DNA of 64,000 nt, taken from positions 124,001 through 188,000 of the forward strand of contig NZ_JAALAA010000007.1 in assembly GCF_011045035.1 (NCBI RefSeq), read 5' to 3'. The stretch is from Nocardioides turkmenicus (GTDB taxonomy: Bacteria > Actinomycetota > Actinomycetes > Propionibacteriales > Nocardioidaceae). The translations under genes and the position numbers were made by a program. The notes under the pieces were generated by a model. It made no database searches and was not told the origin of the DNA. It saw nothing but the letters and a program-made list of their open reading frames with translations. This document shows, one piece after another, positions 7,882-16,751 of the stretch (its first letter is position 1; every line of letters starts with the position of its first letter).

Positions 7882-9360
7882 GTGACCGACGTGGACAGCG
7901 TCCTGGAGTTAGCCAGGTGGCAGTTCGGCATCGTGACCGTCTACCACTTCCTGTTCGTCCCGCTCACGGTGGGACTCACCATGCTCGTCGCCGTGCTGGA
8001 GACGATCTGGCTGCGTACGAAGAACCCTGAGTGGCTTCGGCTGACCAAGTTCTTCGCGAAGCTCTTCCTGATCAACTTCGCGCTCGGTGTGGTCACCGGG
8101 ATCGTGCAGGAGTTCCAGTTCGGGATGACCTGGTCGGACTACTCCCGCTTCGTGGGAGACGTCTTCGGGGCTCCGCTGGCGATCGAGGCGCTGCTCGCCT
8201 TCTTCCTGGAGTCGACCTTCCTCGGACTGTGGATCTTCGGCTGGGACAAGCTGCCGCGTGCGCTGCACAACGCGTGCATGTGGATCGTCCACCTCGGCAC
8301 GCTCGCCTCGTCCTGGTTCATCCTCGCCGCCAACTCCTGGATGCAGCACCCGGTCGGCTACAAGTTCAACGAGGTCACCGGCCGCGCCGAGCTCACCGAC
8401 TTCTGGGCGGTGATGTTCAACAAGGTGCAGCTGGGCACGTTCCCGCACGTCATCCTCGCGGCGTACCTGACCGCCGCCGCCTTCATGCTCGGCATCCTCG
8501 GCTGGCTCTACATGCGCCGCCCGGGGACCGACGGGTCCGAACGGCCGATGTATCGGCGCGGGATGGTGCTCGCGGCCTGGGTGATGGTCTTCTCCGGCGT
8601 CGGGGTGGCGGTCTCAGGTGACGTCCAGGGCAAGATCATGACCGAGGTGCAGCCGATGAAGATGGCGGCCGCGGAGGCGCTGTGGGAGACCTCGGACTCG
8701 TGCGCGCCGTTCTCGATCCTGACCATCGGCACCCGCGACGGGAAGCACGAGAAGTGGGCTCTCGAGGTGCCCTGCGTGCTCTCCTTCCTCGGCACCGGCA
8801 CCTTCGACGGCAAGGTCGAGGGCATCTACGACCTGCAGGAGAAGTACCGCTCGACGTATGGAGCGACGCCGGGGGAGACCTACTACTCGCCCGGTGACTA
8901 CACCCCCAACATCCCGGTCACCTACTGGACGTTCCGCTGGATGATGGGCCTCGGCGTGGTCGGCGGTCTCGTCGGGCTGGCGGTGCTGTGGCTGACCCGT
9001 CGGGGACGTACGCCGACAGGGTTCGTCGGGCGGGTCCTGCCGGCGCTGGCCATCTCCGCGCCGGTGATGGTGCTGCTGGGCAACTCGATGGGCTGGATCT
9101 TCACCGAGATGGGGCGCCAGCCGTGGGTCGTCTTCGGCGTGCTGACCACCGCCAACGGCGTCTCGCCGGGCGTCGAGCCGTGGGAGGTGTGGATGTCGCT
9201 GCTCGGGTTCACCGCGCTCTACGCAGTGCTCGCCGTCATCGAGGTGGGCCTGTTGATCAAGTACGTGAAGAAGGCTCCGGACCCGTTCGTGGAGCCCCCC
9301 TCACCGTCCCTGCGCGGCTCCGAGAAGGATGCCGACGAGCCGATGAACTTCGCGTACTGA
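7882..9360 (+). CDS. cydA: Cytochrome bd ubiquinol/menaquinol oxidase subunit I
   Basis: 492 residues, membrane bound. Subunit I carries all three hemes and oxidises quinol at low oxygen. Visible ligands: His22 (VYHFLF, heme b595 side), His189 (TFPHVILAAY, heme b558) and Met410 (GWIFTEMGRQPW, heme b558). The glutamates of the proton path are in IEALLAFFLESTF (Glu102, Glu110). The quinol loop has the conserved Lys260/Glu265 pair (PMKMAAAEALWE) and is of the short type found in actinobacteria. Start GTG 7882. cydB follows after 10 bp and cydDC after another 14 bp, a single operon. Confidence 0.97.
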   Translation: MTDVDSVLELARWQFGIVTVYHFLFVPLTVGLTMLVAVLETIWLRTKNPEWLRLTKFFAKLFLINFALGVVTGIVQEFQFGMTWSDYSRFVGDVFGAPLAIEALLAFFLESTFLGLWIFGWDKLPRALHNACMWIVHLGTLASSWFILAANSWMQHPVGYKFNEVTGRAELTDFWAVMFNKVQLGTFPHVILAAYLTAAAFMLGILGWLYMRRPGTDGSERPMYRRGMVLAAWVMVFSGVGVAVSGDVQGKIMTEVQPMKMAAAEALWETSDSCAPFSILTIGTRDGKHEKWALEVPCVLSFLGTGTFDGKVEGIYDLQEKYRSTYGATPGETYYSPGDYTPNIPVTYWTFRWMMGLGVVGGLVGLAVLWLTRRGRTPTGFVGRVLPALAISAPVMVLLGNSMGWIFTEMGRQPWVVFGVLTTANGVSPGVEPWEVWMSLLGFTALYAVLAVIEVGLLIKYVKKAPDPFVEPPSPSLRGSEKDADEPMNFAY

Positions 9361-9370
9361 GGAGCCTGCG

Positions 9371-10372
<1,002 letters not shown>

Positions 10373-10386
10373 GTGATCCAGCACCG

Positions 10387-13300
10387 ATGAGACCGAACGA
10401 CCCCCGACTGCAAGCTCAGCTGACGGTGGCCCGGCGGCCGCTGGCGGCGGTGGTCGCGGCGGGGGTGGTCGGGGCGGTGCTGCTGATCATCCAGACGTAC
10501 GCCGTCACCGGGCTGCTCATCTCCGCGATCCGTGACACCGGGTCGGTGAGCGGGTGGGCGCTGGCGGTCGTGGCCGTCTTCGCCGGGCGTGCGCTCGTCG
10601 GAGTGGTCTCCGACGTGGCCGGCGCGCGGGCGGCCGGTGTCGTGGGAGCGGACCTGCGCCGTCGGGTGGTCGGGGCGATCCTGCGCGGGCACGCGGGTCG
10701 CTCGGGTTCCTTGTCGGCGCTGGCCACGCGTGGGGTCTCGGCCGCCGAGCCGTATCTGACGCGTTACGTACCGGCGTTGGTGCTCGCCTGCGTGCTGCCG
10801 GTCATGGTGCTCGCGGTGATCGCCTGGACCGACCCGCTCAGCGGTCTCATCGTGGGGCTCACGCTGCCGCTCATCCCGATCTTCGGGGTGCTCGTGGGGC
10901 TCGCCACGCGCGACCAGGCGGCCAGCCAGTGGCGGGCGATGGCGGCCTTGGCCGGCCACTTCCTCGACGTGATGAAGGGCCTACCGACGCTGGTCGCCTT
11001 CGGCCGGGCCCGCGCCCAGTCGCGCGTCATCGCCTCGATCACCGACAGCTACCGCCGTCGCACCCTCGAGACCCTGAAGATCGCCTTCGCCTCCTCGGCC
11101 GTGCTCGAGCTCGTCGCGACCATCTCGGTCGCGCTGGTCGCCGTGATCATCGGGGTCCGGCTCGCCGCCGGCTCGGTCGACCTGCAGACGGCGCTCGTCG
11201 TCCTGCTGCTGGCTCCCGAGGCCTACTGGCCGCTGCGTCGGGTGGGGACGGAGTTCCACGCCGCCGCCGAGGGCACCGCCACGCTCGAGGCGACAGCGGA
11301 CTGTGTTGGTCTCGACACGCCTCCGCCTAGCGGCTCCGGCGGCTCGACCAGCATTCGCCGGTCGAGCCCGGCGAGCGCCAGCGAGCCGGTGTCGAGACCA
11401 ACACAGTCGCTCCGCGTCGACGGTGTCACCGTCACCTACCCCGAGCGCGAGCATCCCGCGCTGGCGCCGGTCTCGGCGACGGTTCCGGAGCGGGGGATCA
11501 CCGCGATCGTCGGCCCGAGCGGCTGCGGGAAGTCGACGCTGCTGACGATCGTCGCGGGCCTCCACGAGACGTACGCAGGTGCCGTCGAGCTCGACGGACA
11601 GACCCCGACGGCGGGGGACGAGTGGCGGCAGCAGTTCGCCTACCTTCCCCAGCGCCCGGTGTTCGTCAACGGGACGATCGCCGACAACCTCCGCCTGGGA
11701 TCGCCGGAAGCGAGCGACAGCGAGCTCTGGCAGGTGCTGAAGCGGGTCGCTCTCGCCGACCGGATCGCCGAGCTCCCCGGCGGGCTCGGCGCCGACCTGG
11801 CCGAGGACGGCCGCTCGCTCTCGGCGGGCGAGCGGGCCCGGCTGGCGCTGGCTCGCGTCGTACTCTCCGACCGCCCCTGGGTCCTCCTCGACGAGCCGAC
11901 CGCTCACCTCGACCCCGACACCGAGCGGATCATCGCCGACACGGTCACCGACCTCGCCCGCGACCGCGCCGTCGTCCTCGTCGCCCACCGCCAGGCTCTG
12001 ATCGACATCGCCGACCAGGTCATCACCCTCTCCGCCGAAACCGTAGAAGTGGCGGCCGAGACTGCAGAAACGGTGGCCGAGTCGGCAGAAATGGCGGACG
12101 AAAGTGGAGTCTCGTCGCCCACAACTGCCGATTCGCCCGCCACAACTCCCGATTCGGCTGCCAAAAGTGAGGATTCGGCGCGGGTGGCGCTGTGGGGATC
12201 GGCGGTGGTCGGCGGGCTGAGCTGGGCGTCGGGGGTGGCGCTGACGGCGCTGGCGGGATGGCTGATCATCAAGGCGTCCTACCACCCGGTGATCATGACG
12301 CTGGTGGCGGCGATGGTGGGGGTGCGTACGTTCGGGATCGCGCGGCCGGTGCTGCGCTACCTGGAGCGGCTGTGGTCCCACGACAGCGCGCTGCGGCTGC
12401 TGGCCAGGCGGCGGGTGGAGATCTACGACGCGCTGGTGCCGCTGGTGCCCGGTGCTCTCCCGGGCAGAAGGGGAGATGTGCTGGCGAGCGTCGTCGACGA
12501 CGTCGATGCCGTGCTCGACGAGGAGCTGCGGGTGCGGCTGCCGGTCCGGGAGTACGCCGTCGTGGCGGCTCTCGCGGTCCTGGCCACCGCCCTCATCGAC
12601 CCGCTCGCGGCGGCCTTCACCGCGGCCACGGTGGTGGCGGCGGGGGCTGCCTTCGGCATCGCGTACGCAGGAGCAGCACGCGCCGAGCACCTCTCGGTCA
12701 CGGTGCGGGCGAGAGTGTCCGAGCAGGTGGTCGAGGCGACCCAGACCGCGACGGAGCGCCGGATGTGGCAGGCCGGCGAGCCGGTGCTGCGCAGGCTCGA
12801 CGACCTCGCGCGAACAGCCACTAGGGCGACCGTCACCGCAGCCGGAGCCGCCTCGGCGGCCAAGGCGCTCGTGCTGCTCACGGCTGGTGCGGCGGTCGCG
12901 GCGACCGCCACCTCCACCACCGTCGGCGACGGCCCGATGCTCGCTCTCCTCACCCTCGTCCCGCTCGCGCTGGCCGAGCCCGCCACCACGCTCGCCGACG
13001 CCGGCGCGGCGAAGGCCCGCACCCGGGCCGCGCAGCGGCGTCTCGACGACCTCACCAGCCGAAAACCAGCGGTCCAAGCCCCTGAGCAACCGCTGGAGCC
13101 GACCGACGACACCACGATCGCGATCACCGGCGTCACGGCTCGCCCCGGCGACGGCCACGCGGTCCAGGTGCCCGACCTGCACGTCGAGCCGGGCGCGAGG
13201 ATCGGCATCGTCGGCCCCTCCGGCTCGGGCAAGAGCACCCTGGCCGCGCTGCTGCTGCGCTTCCTCGACCCGGACACCGGCACGATCACGCTCGGCGGCC

Positions 13301-13830
13301 GGCCGACGAGCGACCTCGATCCTCAGGACGTACGGAAGATCGTCGGGATCGTCGACGACGACCCGCACGTCTTCGCCTCCAACCTCGTCGAGAACGTCCG
13401 CCTGGCGCGGCCCGCCGCCACCGATGACGAGGTCGAGAAAGCGCTCCGGCGCGCGCATCTCGGCGACTGGCTCGACGCTCTTCCTGCCGGGATGCAGACC
13501 AGGCTCGGCGACGGCGCCGCCCAGGTCTCGGGTGGCGAGCGGGCCAGGCTCGCGGTGGCGAGATCGCTGCTGGCAGGGCACAAAGTCCTGGTTTTGGATG
13601 AACCTTTGGCTCATCTGGACACCTCGACCGCCGAGTCGCTGGCGCGTGAGGTGCTCGCGCGGGAGGATGGCTCGGCGGTCGGCGCAGAGCCTGGCACGGA
13701 GCCCGACACGGCGCATGGTCCGCATGGCGGCACGAAAACCGTGCTGTGGATGACTCACACATCGACCGGACTGGGGCTGACCGATACCGTGGTCTCCCTT
13801 CAACGAATGGGGGAAGTGAGACGGTGTTGA
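10387..13830 (+). CDS. cydDC: Fused CydD-CydC heterodimeric ABC exporter with two translated repeat insertions
   Basis: 1147 residues that join the two halves of the CydDC exporter, needed for cytochrome bd assembly (heme/thiol export). Order: membrane domain 1 (about 20-300); repeat-derived insert (305-341); nucleotide domain 1 with Walker A GPSGCGKST (about 376-384), signature LSAGERARLALAR and Walker B WVLLDEPTAHLD; heptad-like linker (550-598); membrane domain 2 (about 600-880); nucleotide domain 2 with Walker A GPSGSGKST, signature VSGGERARLAVAR and Walker B VLVLDEPLAHLD. Actinobacterial fusions are known. What is odd is that both inter-domain linkers are made of DNA repeats also found outside genes (separate entries). 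It overlaps the response regulator start by 7 bp. Confidence 0.93.
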   Translation: MRPNDPRLQAQLTVARRPLAAVVAAGVVGAVLLIIQTYAVTGLLISAIRDTGSVSGWALAVVAVFAGRALVGVVSDVAGARAAGVVGADLRRRVVGAILRGHAGRSGSLSALATRGVSAAEPYLTRYVPALVLACVLPVMVLAVIAWTDPLSGLIVGLTLPLIPIFGVLVGLATRDQAASQWRAMAALAGHFLDVMKGLPTLVAFGRARAQSRVIASITDSYRRRTLETLKIAFASSAVLELVATISVALVAVIIGVRLAAGSVDLQTALVVLLLAPEAYWPLRRVGTEFHAAAEGTATLEATADCVGLDTPPPSGSGGSTSIRRSSPASASEPVSRPTQSLRVDGVTVTYPEREHPALAPVSATVPERGITAIVGPSGCGKSTLLTIVAGLHETYAGAVELDGQTPTAGDEWRQQFAYLPQRPVFVNGTIADNLRLGSPEASDSELWQVLKRVALADRIAELPGGLGADLAEDGRSLSAGERARLALARVVLSDRPWVLLDEPTAHLDPDTERIIADTVTDLARDRAVVLVAHRQALIDIADQVITLSAETVEVAAETAETVAESAEMADESGVSSPTTADSPATTPDSAAKSEDSARVALWGSAVVGGLSWASGVALTALAGWLIIKASYHPVIMTLVAAMVGVRTFGIARPVLRYLERLWSHDSALRLLARRRVEIYDALVPLVPGALPGRRGDVLASVVDDVDAVLDEELRVRLPVREYAVVAALAVLATALIDPLAAAFTAATVVAAGAAFGIAYAGAARAEHLSVTVRARVSEQVVEATQTATERRMWQAGEPVLRRLDDLARTATRATVTAAGAASAAKALVLLTAGAAVAATATSTTVGDGPMLALLTLVPLALAEPATTLADAGAAKARTRAAQRRLDDLTSRKPAVQAPEQPLEPTDDTTIAITGVTARPGDGHAVQVPDLHVEPGARIGIVGPSGSGKSTLAALLLRFLDPDTGTITLGGRPTSDLDPQDVRKIVGIVDDDPHVFASNLVENVRLARPAATDDEVEKALRRAHLGDWLDALPAGMQTRLGDGAAQVSGGERARLAVARSLLAGHKVLVLDEPLAHLDTSTAESLAREVLAREDGSAVGAEPGTEPDTAHGPHGGTKTVLWMTHTSTGLGLTDTVVSLQRMGEVRRC
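11299..11408. repeat. Palindromic interspersed repeat, copy B, inside cydDC
   Basis: Perfect 20-bp outer inverted arms, GACTGTGTTGGTCTCGACAC (11299-11318) and its complement (11389-11408), enclose a smaller dyad around GGCTCGACCAG. Bases 11360-11406 match copy A at 1910-1956 base for base in opposite orientation. The element begins exactly on a codon boundary and is read as 37 codons (DCVGLDTPPPSGSGG... PVSRPTQS) between the first membrane and nucleotide domains. It keeps the frame and introduces no stop. Confidence 0.88.
12034..12180. repeat. Array of seven 21-bp units, head-to-head, inside cydDC
   Basis: Seven contiguous 21-bp units. Units 1-3 (12034-12096) follow the pattern GCCGA-R-N-C-N-G-N-AGAA-N-N-GG-YG. 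Unit 4 (12097-12117) is the near-palindromic turn (GACGA...TCGTC). Units 5-7 (12118-12180) are the reverse orientation (GCCACAACT...GATTCGG). Because 21 is seven codons, the array is read as seven 7-residue repeats (AETVEVA, AETAETV, AESAEMA, DESGVSS, PTTADSP, ATTPDSA, AKSEDSA). They join the first nucleotide domain to the second membrane domain. The same unit occurs at 26440-26611. Confidence 0.85.
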
Positions 13831-14486
13831 CCGAGACGAGGACGATCCGGGTCTACCTGCTCGACGACCACGAGGTCGTCCGTCAGGGGTTGACGACGCT
13901 GCTCGACAGCCATGACGACATCGCCGTCGTCGGCCAGGGCGGCACCACCGCCCAGGCGCGCGATGACATCGACCGTCTCCAGCCGGACGTCTGCGTGCTC
14001 GACGCCCGCCTCCCCGACGGCTCCGGGATCGAGGTCTGCCGCGAGGTCCGAGCAGCCTACCCGGACATGCTCGCGCTCATCCTGACCTCCTATGACGACG
14101 ACGAGGCGCTCTTCTCGGCGATCATGGCCGGGGCGAAGGGCTACGTCCTCAAGGACATCCGCGGCAACGACCTGGTCGAGGCGATCCGCACAGTCTCCGG
14201 CGGCGGCTCGCTGCTCGACCCGCTGATGACCGCGAAGGTCATGGAGAAGATGCGCAACCCCGACGGTGAGTCGCCGCAGATGCAGGCGCTCACGCCTCAG
14301 GAGAAGCGCCTGCTCGCGCTCATCGGCGAGGGTCTGACCAACCGCGAGATCGCCGGCCGCATGTTCCTGGCCGAGAAGACGGTCAAGAACTACGTCTCCA
14401 GCATCCTCGCCAAGCTCGGCGTGCAGCGGCGTACGCAGGCTGCGCTGATGGCCAAGGAGCTCCTCCACCCCCGCAAGGGGAACTGA
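13824..14486 (+). CDS. NarL/DosR-type response regulator
   Basis: 220 residues: a receiver domain with the acidic pair Asp14-Asp15 (LLDDHEVVR), phospho-acceptor Asp60 (VCVLDARLPDG), Thr in LILTSYDD and Lys in YVLKDIRG. It is followed by a LuxR/GerE helix-turn-helix (LTPQEKRLLALIGEGLTNREIAGRMFLAEKTVKNYVSSIL). The order YVLKDIRGNDLVEAIR and EKTVKNYVSSILAKLG are close to mycobacterial DevR/DosR. Start GTG 13824 is fixed by GGGGGAAGTGAG; it overlaps the cydDC stop by 7 bp, so translation is probably coupled. The cognate kinase is the convergent gene 8 bp away. Inferred role: sensing hypoxia, nitric oxide or redox and controlling respiration genes. Confidence 0.92.
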   Translation: MLTETRTIRVYLLDDHEVVRQGLTTLLDSHDDIAVVGQGGTTAQARDDIDRLQPDVCVLDARLPDGSGIEVCREVRAAYPDMLALILTSYDDDEALFSAIMAGAKGYVLKDIRGNDLVEAIRTVSGGGSLLDPLMTAKVMEKMRNPDGESPQMQALTPQEKRLLALIGEGLTNREIAGRMFLAEKTVKNYVSSILAKLGVQRRTQAALMAKELLHPRKGN

Positions 14487-14493
14487 GCCGGGC

Positions 14494-16113
14494 TCAGACC
14501 CCGGCAGTGATCGGCACCTGCCACACGAGCTCGGTGCCGCTGGGCGAGCGCGGGCCGATCTCGAGCTGACCGCCGAGCTGCACCGCGCGACAGCGGGCGT
14601 TCTTCAGCCCGCTCTCCTCGGCCTCCTCGGGGACACCGCTGCCGTCGTCACGCACGACCAGCTTGATCTCGCCGTCCTGGAGGGTGAGCTCGATCTGGGC
14701 GCTGTGGGCCTGGGCGTGCCGGGCGAGGTTGGAGACCGCCTCGCGCAGCACCGGCAGCAGGTGGTTGCGGACCGTGTCGGGCACCGCGGTGTCGACCGGC
14801 CCGGTGATCTTGATCTCCGGAGTGAAGTCCATGACACCCGCGTACTCCCGGACGACCTCGCGCACCTGTGCCCGCAGCGAGGAGGTGTCGTGGTTGCTGA
14901 GGTCGAAGATGGAGCCGCGTACGTCCTTGATGGTCTGGTCCAGCGCGTCGACCTGCTCCGAGAGCCGCTGGGGCAGGTCGTCGACCCGCTGCGGGTTGCG
15001 GCCCAGGGTCTCGAGCTGGAGGCCGATCGCGAAGAGGCGCTGGATGACCACGTCGTGCAGGTCGCGGGCGATCCGGTCGCGGTCGGTGATGACGGCGAGA
15101 TCGGCCCGGTCCTCGACCGCGCGGATGCGGTCCAGGGCGAGGGCGGCCTGGCCGGCGAAGCCGAAGAAGAGCTCGCGCTCGTGCTCGTCGCGGGCGGCGC
15201 TGGCCTTGTCGTAGATCGCCAGCAGCGCGCCCCGGCCGGCGAGCGAGGAGCGCACCGGAGCGACCACGACATGGAGGTCGTCCACCTCCAGGTCGAGCGG
15301 CTCGACGATGCGGCGGTCGATCAGCAGCGGAACCTTCTCGGTCACCGCCCGGACACGCTCCTCCTGGCCCGGCACCGCGGCGACACCGGAGACGAGACCG
15401 TGCTCGATGCGGGTGCCGGCGCCGACGCCGATCGCCCGCATGAGCGGCAGCGCGGTCTCGCACATCCGCTCCAGGGCGACCGTGTGGTCCAGCGGCGGGG
15501 TCAGCGCCCGGTTGAGCTCGGCGCTCGCCTCGAGCCACTTGCGGCGCTGCTCGCTGAGCTCGAGCTCGCGTACCTTGTCGATCTGGGCGCCCGCGGCACG
15601 GGCAAGAGCCACGACGAGCTGCTCGTCGTGGCTGGTGAACTCGGCGCCGCCGACCTTCTCGGACAGGAGCAGGTGACCGAAGTCGTGGTCCTTGATCCGC
15701 AGCGGCACCTCGATGAACTTGCGCTTGCCGGGATCGCCCGTACGCAGCGCATGACTGCCGCCGCCCTCGGATGCCCGGGGCGCGACCAGCCGGAGCGCCT
15801 CGGGAGCGCTGACGTCCTCGGCCGGGGTCGTGGTGTCGACGTCGGCCCGCGCGCGCCGGCCGCGGCTCTTGCCCACGACCTGCAGCGTCGGCTCCTCCTG
15901 GTAGCCGTAGGTGATCAGGTCCTGCAGCTCACCGTCGTCATCGAGGACGCCGAGAGCGCCGTAGCCGGCTCCGGTGAGCTCGCACGCGGACCGGGTGATC
16001 CGCTCCAGCATGGCGCTCAGGTCGAGCTCGCTCGACATCGCGATGACCGCGTCCAGGAGCGAGCGCGCCGATGGTTCCAGACCGGTCAGGTCCTCGGTCG
16101 CGTCGGTGGTCAC
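14494..16113 (-). CDS. GAF-domain sensor histidine kinase, DosS/DevS-like
   Basis: 539 residues, no membrane segment: GAF-A (about 30-180), GAF-B (about 205-330), HisKA_3 with phospho-acceptor His353 (RIARDLHDVVIQRLFAIGLQLE), and HATPase_c with N box REAVSNLARHAQA and G box DDGSGVPEE. This is the DosS/DosT architecture of mycobacteria, whose GAF-A binds heme through a His six residues before FLGVPV. The matching position here, before FIEVPLRI (Phe133), is Asp127, and a long insertion (about 82-128) precedes it. Heme binding by the canonical ligand is therefore doubtful; His121 is the nearest alternative. It is convergent with its regulator (8-bp gap). Confidence 0.9.
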   Translation of the reverse strand: MTTDATEDLTGLEPSARSLLDAVIAMSSELDLSAMLERITRSACELTGAGYGALGVLDDDGELQDLITYGYQEEPTLQVVGKSRGRRARADVDTTTPAEDVSAPEALRLVAPRASEGGGSHALRTGDPGKRKFIEVPLRIKDHDFGHLLLSEKVGGAEFTSHDEQLVVALARAAGAQIDKVRELELSEQRRKWLEASAELNRALTPPLDHTVALERMCETALPLMRAIGVGAGTRIEHGLVSGVAAVPGQEERVRAVTEKVPLLIDRRIVEPLDLEVDDLHVVVAPVRSSLAGRGALLAIYDKASAARDEHERELFFGFAGQAALALDRIRAVEDRADLAVITDRDRIARDLHDVVIQRLFAIGLQLETLGRNPQRVDDLPQRLSEQVDALDQTIKDVRGSIFDLSNHDTSSLRAQVREVVREYAGVMDFTPEIKITGPVDTAVPDTVRNHLLPVLREAVSNLARHAQAHSAQIELTLQDGEIKLVVRDDGSGVPEEAEESGLKNARCRAVQLGGQLEIGPRSPSGTELVWQVPITAGV

Positions 16114-16209
16114 TCGTCAGAGTCTGTCGTGCCGGACCGGGTGGCGTCCACATATCGGCAACAGTTTCTCCACTGTCTGCCTCAAACTCACGCGAATGCG
16201 TGCGTTTGG

Positions 16210-16638
16210 TCATTCGCCGGAGATGTCGCCGTCGACGTAGAGCCACCGTCCGGCACGCACCTCGAACCGGCTGTGCTCGGCGAGCACGCCGTCGCCCGAC
16301 GGGGTGCTGTAGGACGCCCGGAACGCCACCCAGCCATGGGTGTCGTCATCGAGGCCGGTGCCCTCGATCTCCAGCCCCGTCCACGTCATCCGTGGATCCG
16401 GTGCGGCCACGCCCAGATCGTCCGGGCGGGTCCCCGGATGCCAGGTGCGGAAGATGTAGTCCCAGTCCCCGAGGGCGTACGCCGCATAGCGGCTGCGCAT
16501 CAGCTCCTCCGGCGTCTCGGCCAGGGCACCGCCGCGGTGCAGCCGGTGGCAGCACAGCGCGTAGCGCTGCCCGCTGCCGCACGGGCACTGCTGTTGCAGG
16601 GGCGGTCCGGCGGAGGTGCGGCCGAAGGGGGACGACAT
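16210..16638 (-). CDS. YchJ-family SEC-C zinc-motif protein
   Basis: 142 residues beginning with an SEC-C motif (CPCGSGQRYALCC), which binds zinc, followed by the YchJ NTF2-like domain (EELMRSRYAAYALGDWDYIFRTWHP... FRASY... LAEHSRFEVRAGRWLYVDG). The length and order match the UPF0225/YchJ family, of unknown biochemical role. ATG 16638. The gene lies alone between the kinase and the AfsR-like regulator, divergent from the latter. Confidence 0.9.
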   Translation of the reverse strand: MSSPFGRTSAGPPLQQQCPCGSGQRYALCCHRLHRGGALAETPEELMRSRYAAYALGDWDYIFRTWHPGTRPDDLGVAAPDPRMTWTGLEIEGTGLDDDTHGWVAFRASYSTPSGDGVLAEHSRFEVRAGRWLYVDGDISGE

Positions 16639-16751
16639 GATCCCATTGTGTACGAGTTCGGGTGGATTCCAGTCGTGGGCCCGCAGTGGCCCGACTATTG
16701 TGTGGGGGTGGCTCTCAGGCGTGAACGGCTCGGGACGGTGGGGGTGCTTCG

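Noticed and set aside
12034..12180. CRISPR array reading of the 21-bp units
   Set aside because: There are no unique spacers, the units are contiguous and half are inverted; no cas genes are near.
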